From Desulfurococcales archaeon (GTDB lineage: Archaea; Thermoproteota; Thermoprotei_A; Sulfolobales; Ignisphaeraceae), in NCBI GenBank assembly GCA_027066265.1, contig JAMOOB010000124.1, positions 1 through 13,620 of the forward strand: a stretch of 13,620 nt of DNA, read 5' to 3'. A program made the translations under genes and the position numbers. The first letter of the stretch is position 1; every line of letters starts with the position of its first letter. Below are positions 12,535-13,620 of this stretch, one piece after another. The notes under the pieces are model-generated. The model was not told where the DNA came from. It saw only the letters and a program-made list of their open reading frames with translations, and made no database searches.

Positions 12535-13012
12535 ATCGTGGTTAAATGCTCTTGATGTTGTAATACCTATCGTCGTGAACCATTTGCTGGGTAATAACAG
12601 AATTTTTATAAACATTCCATCAGATCCAAGAACAGTTAAACGTATGTTAAAGATGTTAAAATTATTAGGTTTCAAAGTAGAAATCAGGAGAAGAAAGGGA
12701 TGCTATTACTATCAATATTTGGTAATTGTACGCGAAGTAAAAGAACCTAAGGATGGATTGAAGTATCTAATACAATTTGCGCCAATTATCGAGGTAAAAG
12801 TATGGCTAGACTTTCTATTAAAGTTATTGACTAGGCAAAAAGCGGTAATCCCACCTAGTGACACTAGTGTTCTTCGACGATTTACCGACTGGTGGATGGC
12901 AATTCTAGAATTGCAAGAGAAAGGATTAATACGTATAGAAAGAAAATTGATATACTGTGATGACGAAATGCAGGAATGTGAATATGATTACACTATCTAC
13001 ATATACCCCTGA
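12485..13012 (+). CDS. largest array protein, possible winged-helix region
   Basis: This 175-residue alpha/beta protein has a region of helix plus basic strand (RTVKRMLKMLKLLGFKVEIRR, about 49-69) and a C-terminal part with DWWMAILELQEKGLIRIERK, which resembles a winged-helix recognition helix and wing (helix, then GLIRIERK strand). It ends in an acidic, Tyr-rich tail with two Cys. DNA binding is a pattern-based guess and no family is identified. The start is fixed by the array leader and lies 50 bases inside the previous gene. Confidence 0.75.
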   Translation: MVRVQVIPRIRDSLDYESWLNALDVVIPIVVNHLLGNNRIFINIPSDPRTVKRMLKMLKLLGFKVEIRRRKGCYYYQYLVIVREVKEPKDGLKYLIQFAPIIEVKVWLDFLLKLLTRQKAVIPPSDTSVLRRFTDWWMAILELQEKGLIRIERKLIYCDDEMQECEYDYTIYIYP

Positions 13013-13030
13013 CTTTTCATCTCTTTTTCT

Positions 13031-13044
13031 CACGGGGATCCCCT
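13031..13044 (+). repeat. array leader copy 9
   Basis: CACGGGGATCCCCT ends at ATG 13045, preceded by CTTTTCATCTCTTTTTCT after the previous stop. GGGGATCCCC is a perfect palindrome here. Confidence 0.82.
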
Positions 13045-13290
13045 ATGAAGAACAAGCTAAGGCTAGATGAAAAAATCTTGGATTTAGCTGATGAAGTGTG
13101 GTGCCGTGAACAGCATGGCGGATTATCACTGTGGCTGGTAGCGAAAGCAAAAACACTGTTACGGCTAGAATTCGAAGAAGCAGTAAGAAAAGCTGATGAA
13201 ATATCGCTCGAACTACTATGCCAAGCATTACAAGGTGTTGAGCAACTTATTACCGTTCATAGACATTTAGATTGTATGTTGGCGGAATAA
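13045..13290 (+). CDS. small helical protein, last array gene
   Basis: This 81-residue protein is probably all helical (KILDLADEVWCREQHGG, KTLLRLEFEEAVRKADEISL) with three Cys and a His-rich end (TVHRHLDCMLAE). No membrane segment or known motif is seen. The start is set by the array leader. It converges on the minus-strand gene entering from the right edge. Confidence 0.75.
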   Translation: MKNKLRLDEKILDLADEVWCREQHGGLSLWLVAKAKTLLRLEFEEAVRKADEISLELLCQALQGVEQLITVHRHLDCMLAE

Positions 13291-13327
13291 CATTTCAACT
13301 TATTTTTGTTTTATCTATTTGCCTAAT
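13291..13327 (+). terminator. T-rich terminator after the array
   Basis: CTTATTTTTGTTTTATCTATTTG follows the last array gene's stop and matches the T-run type of archaeal terminator. Confidence 0.45.
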
Positions 13328-13620
13328 TCACGATATTTTATTTTCACGGGGGCTACTGCAAGTTCGTTGCCTACCTCTAGGTACTTTCTCTAGGTCTTCT
13401 ATGCTACGGATCTCTATCTCTTCATTCACAACGCTCTTCAGCCACTCCATGATATTACATAGCTTCTTTGCTGTTTCGCTCAGCTCCTTTCCACACTCCA
13501 TTCCGTAGTCGTAGAGAACGTTGCAACTATCCAGGAACTCTCGATACTTGCCAAGCTTTGTCTCAACGTCGCTTACGAGCTTCGTAAGCTCGTTCTCTAG
13601 CTCTTCAACCCTCTTAACGA
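13328..13620 (-). CDS. coiled-coil protein, N-terminus beyond window
   Basis: The open minus-strand frame runs from the right edge to TGA at 13328-13330 (97 codons visible). It encodes charged helices (VKRVEELENELTKLVSDVET) and a Cys-containing middle (DSCNVLYDYGMECGKELSET), then a C-terminal tail PRGRQRTCSSPRENKIS. The tail is encoded across an orphan array leader (13345-13352), where composition changes from AT-rich to about 47% GC. The final 12 or so residues may therefore be a replacement acquired when the array boundary formed. No family is recognised. Confidence 0.7.
   Translation of the reverse strand, partial: VKRVEELENELTKLVSDVETKLGKYREFLDSCNVLYDYGMECGKELSETAKKLCNIMEWLKSVVNEEIEIRSIEDLEKVPRGRQRTCSSPRENKIS
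13345..13352 (+). repeat. orphan array leader core at the array edge
   Basis: TTTATTTTCACGGGGG has the same T-tract plus CACGGGGG as other leaders, but no ATG or plus-strand gene follows. It lies inside the 3' end of the convergent minus-strand gene. Confidence 0.6.

Noticed and set aside
10311..13352. CRISPR array or integron attC sites as explanation of the repeated leader
   Set aside because: The repeats are only about 8-17 bases, spaced 190-560 bases apart with full genes between, which excludes CRISPR. No integrase or attC-like paired R boxes are visible, so integron identity is not supported.

Overview
The window looks like a mobile or virus-like accessory region of a hyperthermophilic archaeon, most likely Thermoproteota (Crenarchaeota). 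The grounds are archaeal TATA-like promoters, short GGTG/GGAGG ribosome sites, a class III (archaeal pilin-type) signal peptide, a Cdc48-like AAA ATPase, T-tract terminators, and densely packed genes mostly without recognisable families. No integrase, replication protein, tRNA or CRISPR array was found. Assignment to a virus, plasmid or integrated element is inference.

Left part (1-9420, about 50% GC). On the minus strand are an AAA ATPase cut by the window edge and two small membrane proteins with tight or overlapping junctions. A divergent pair on the plus strand encodes a small membrane protein and a helical protein. A minus-strand surface operon (5562 to 2460) follows: a membrane-anchored beta-rich protein, a large secreted protein with a Thr-rich stalk and C-terminal membrane segments, and a pilin-like protein. 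Next are a divergent pair around 6417/6566, whose promoter region holds a perfect palindrome, a small Cys-containing helical protein, and a two-gene minus operon (9419 to 7564) encoding a coiled-coil protein and a two-domain beta-sandwich-like protein. The products look like an extracellular or virion assembly set, but no function is proven.

Centre (about 9640-10302). A strong TATA promoter leads into roughly 640 bases of about 70% GC, packed with perfect hairpins. Two long-range helices (10 bp, 9905-9914 with 10024-10033; 14 bp, 10073-10086 with 10289-10302) enclose multibranch domains. In a hyperthermophile this is the signature of a large structured non-coding RNA or structured leader. The plus strand is also strongly enriched in (A/G)ATGA, usually just after a hairpin.

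Right part (10311-13352, AT-rich, about 35-40% GC). Eight small genes lie head to tail. Each start codon is preceded by nearly the same leader: a T-rich tract, then CACGGGG(G), usually followed by ATTCTCC or GTTCTCC, then ATG. Ten copies are visible. One lies inside the upstream gene's coding sequence, one precedes a mini-ORF, and one orphan copy (13345) sits at the far edge, inside the 3' end of a convergent minus-strand gene where composition changes. One cargo gene is a NYN-type nuclease-like protein; most others are unrecognised.

The candidate novelty is the pairing of a GC-rich structured RNA with a downstream array of small genes sharing one extended leader. The RNA carries segments complementary to the leader core (CCCCGTGGGG at 9800-9809 against CCCCACGGGG), so a common post-transcriptional control or a modular cassette mechanism is possible but untested.
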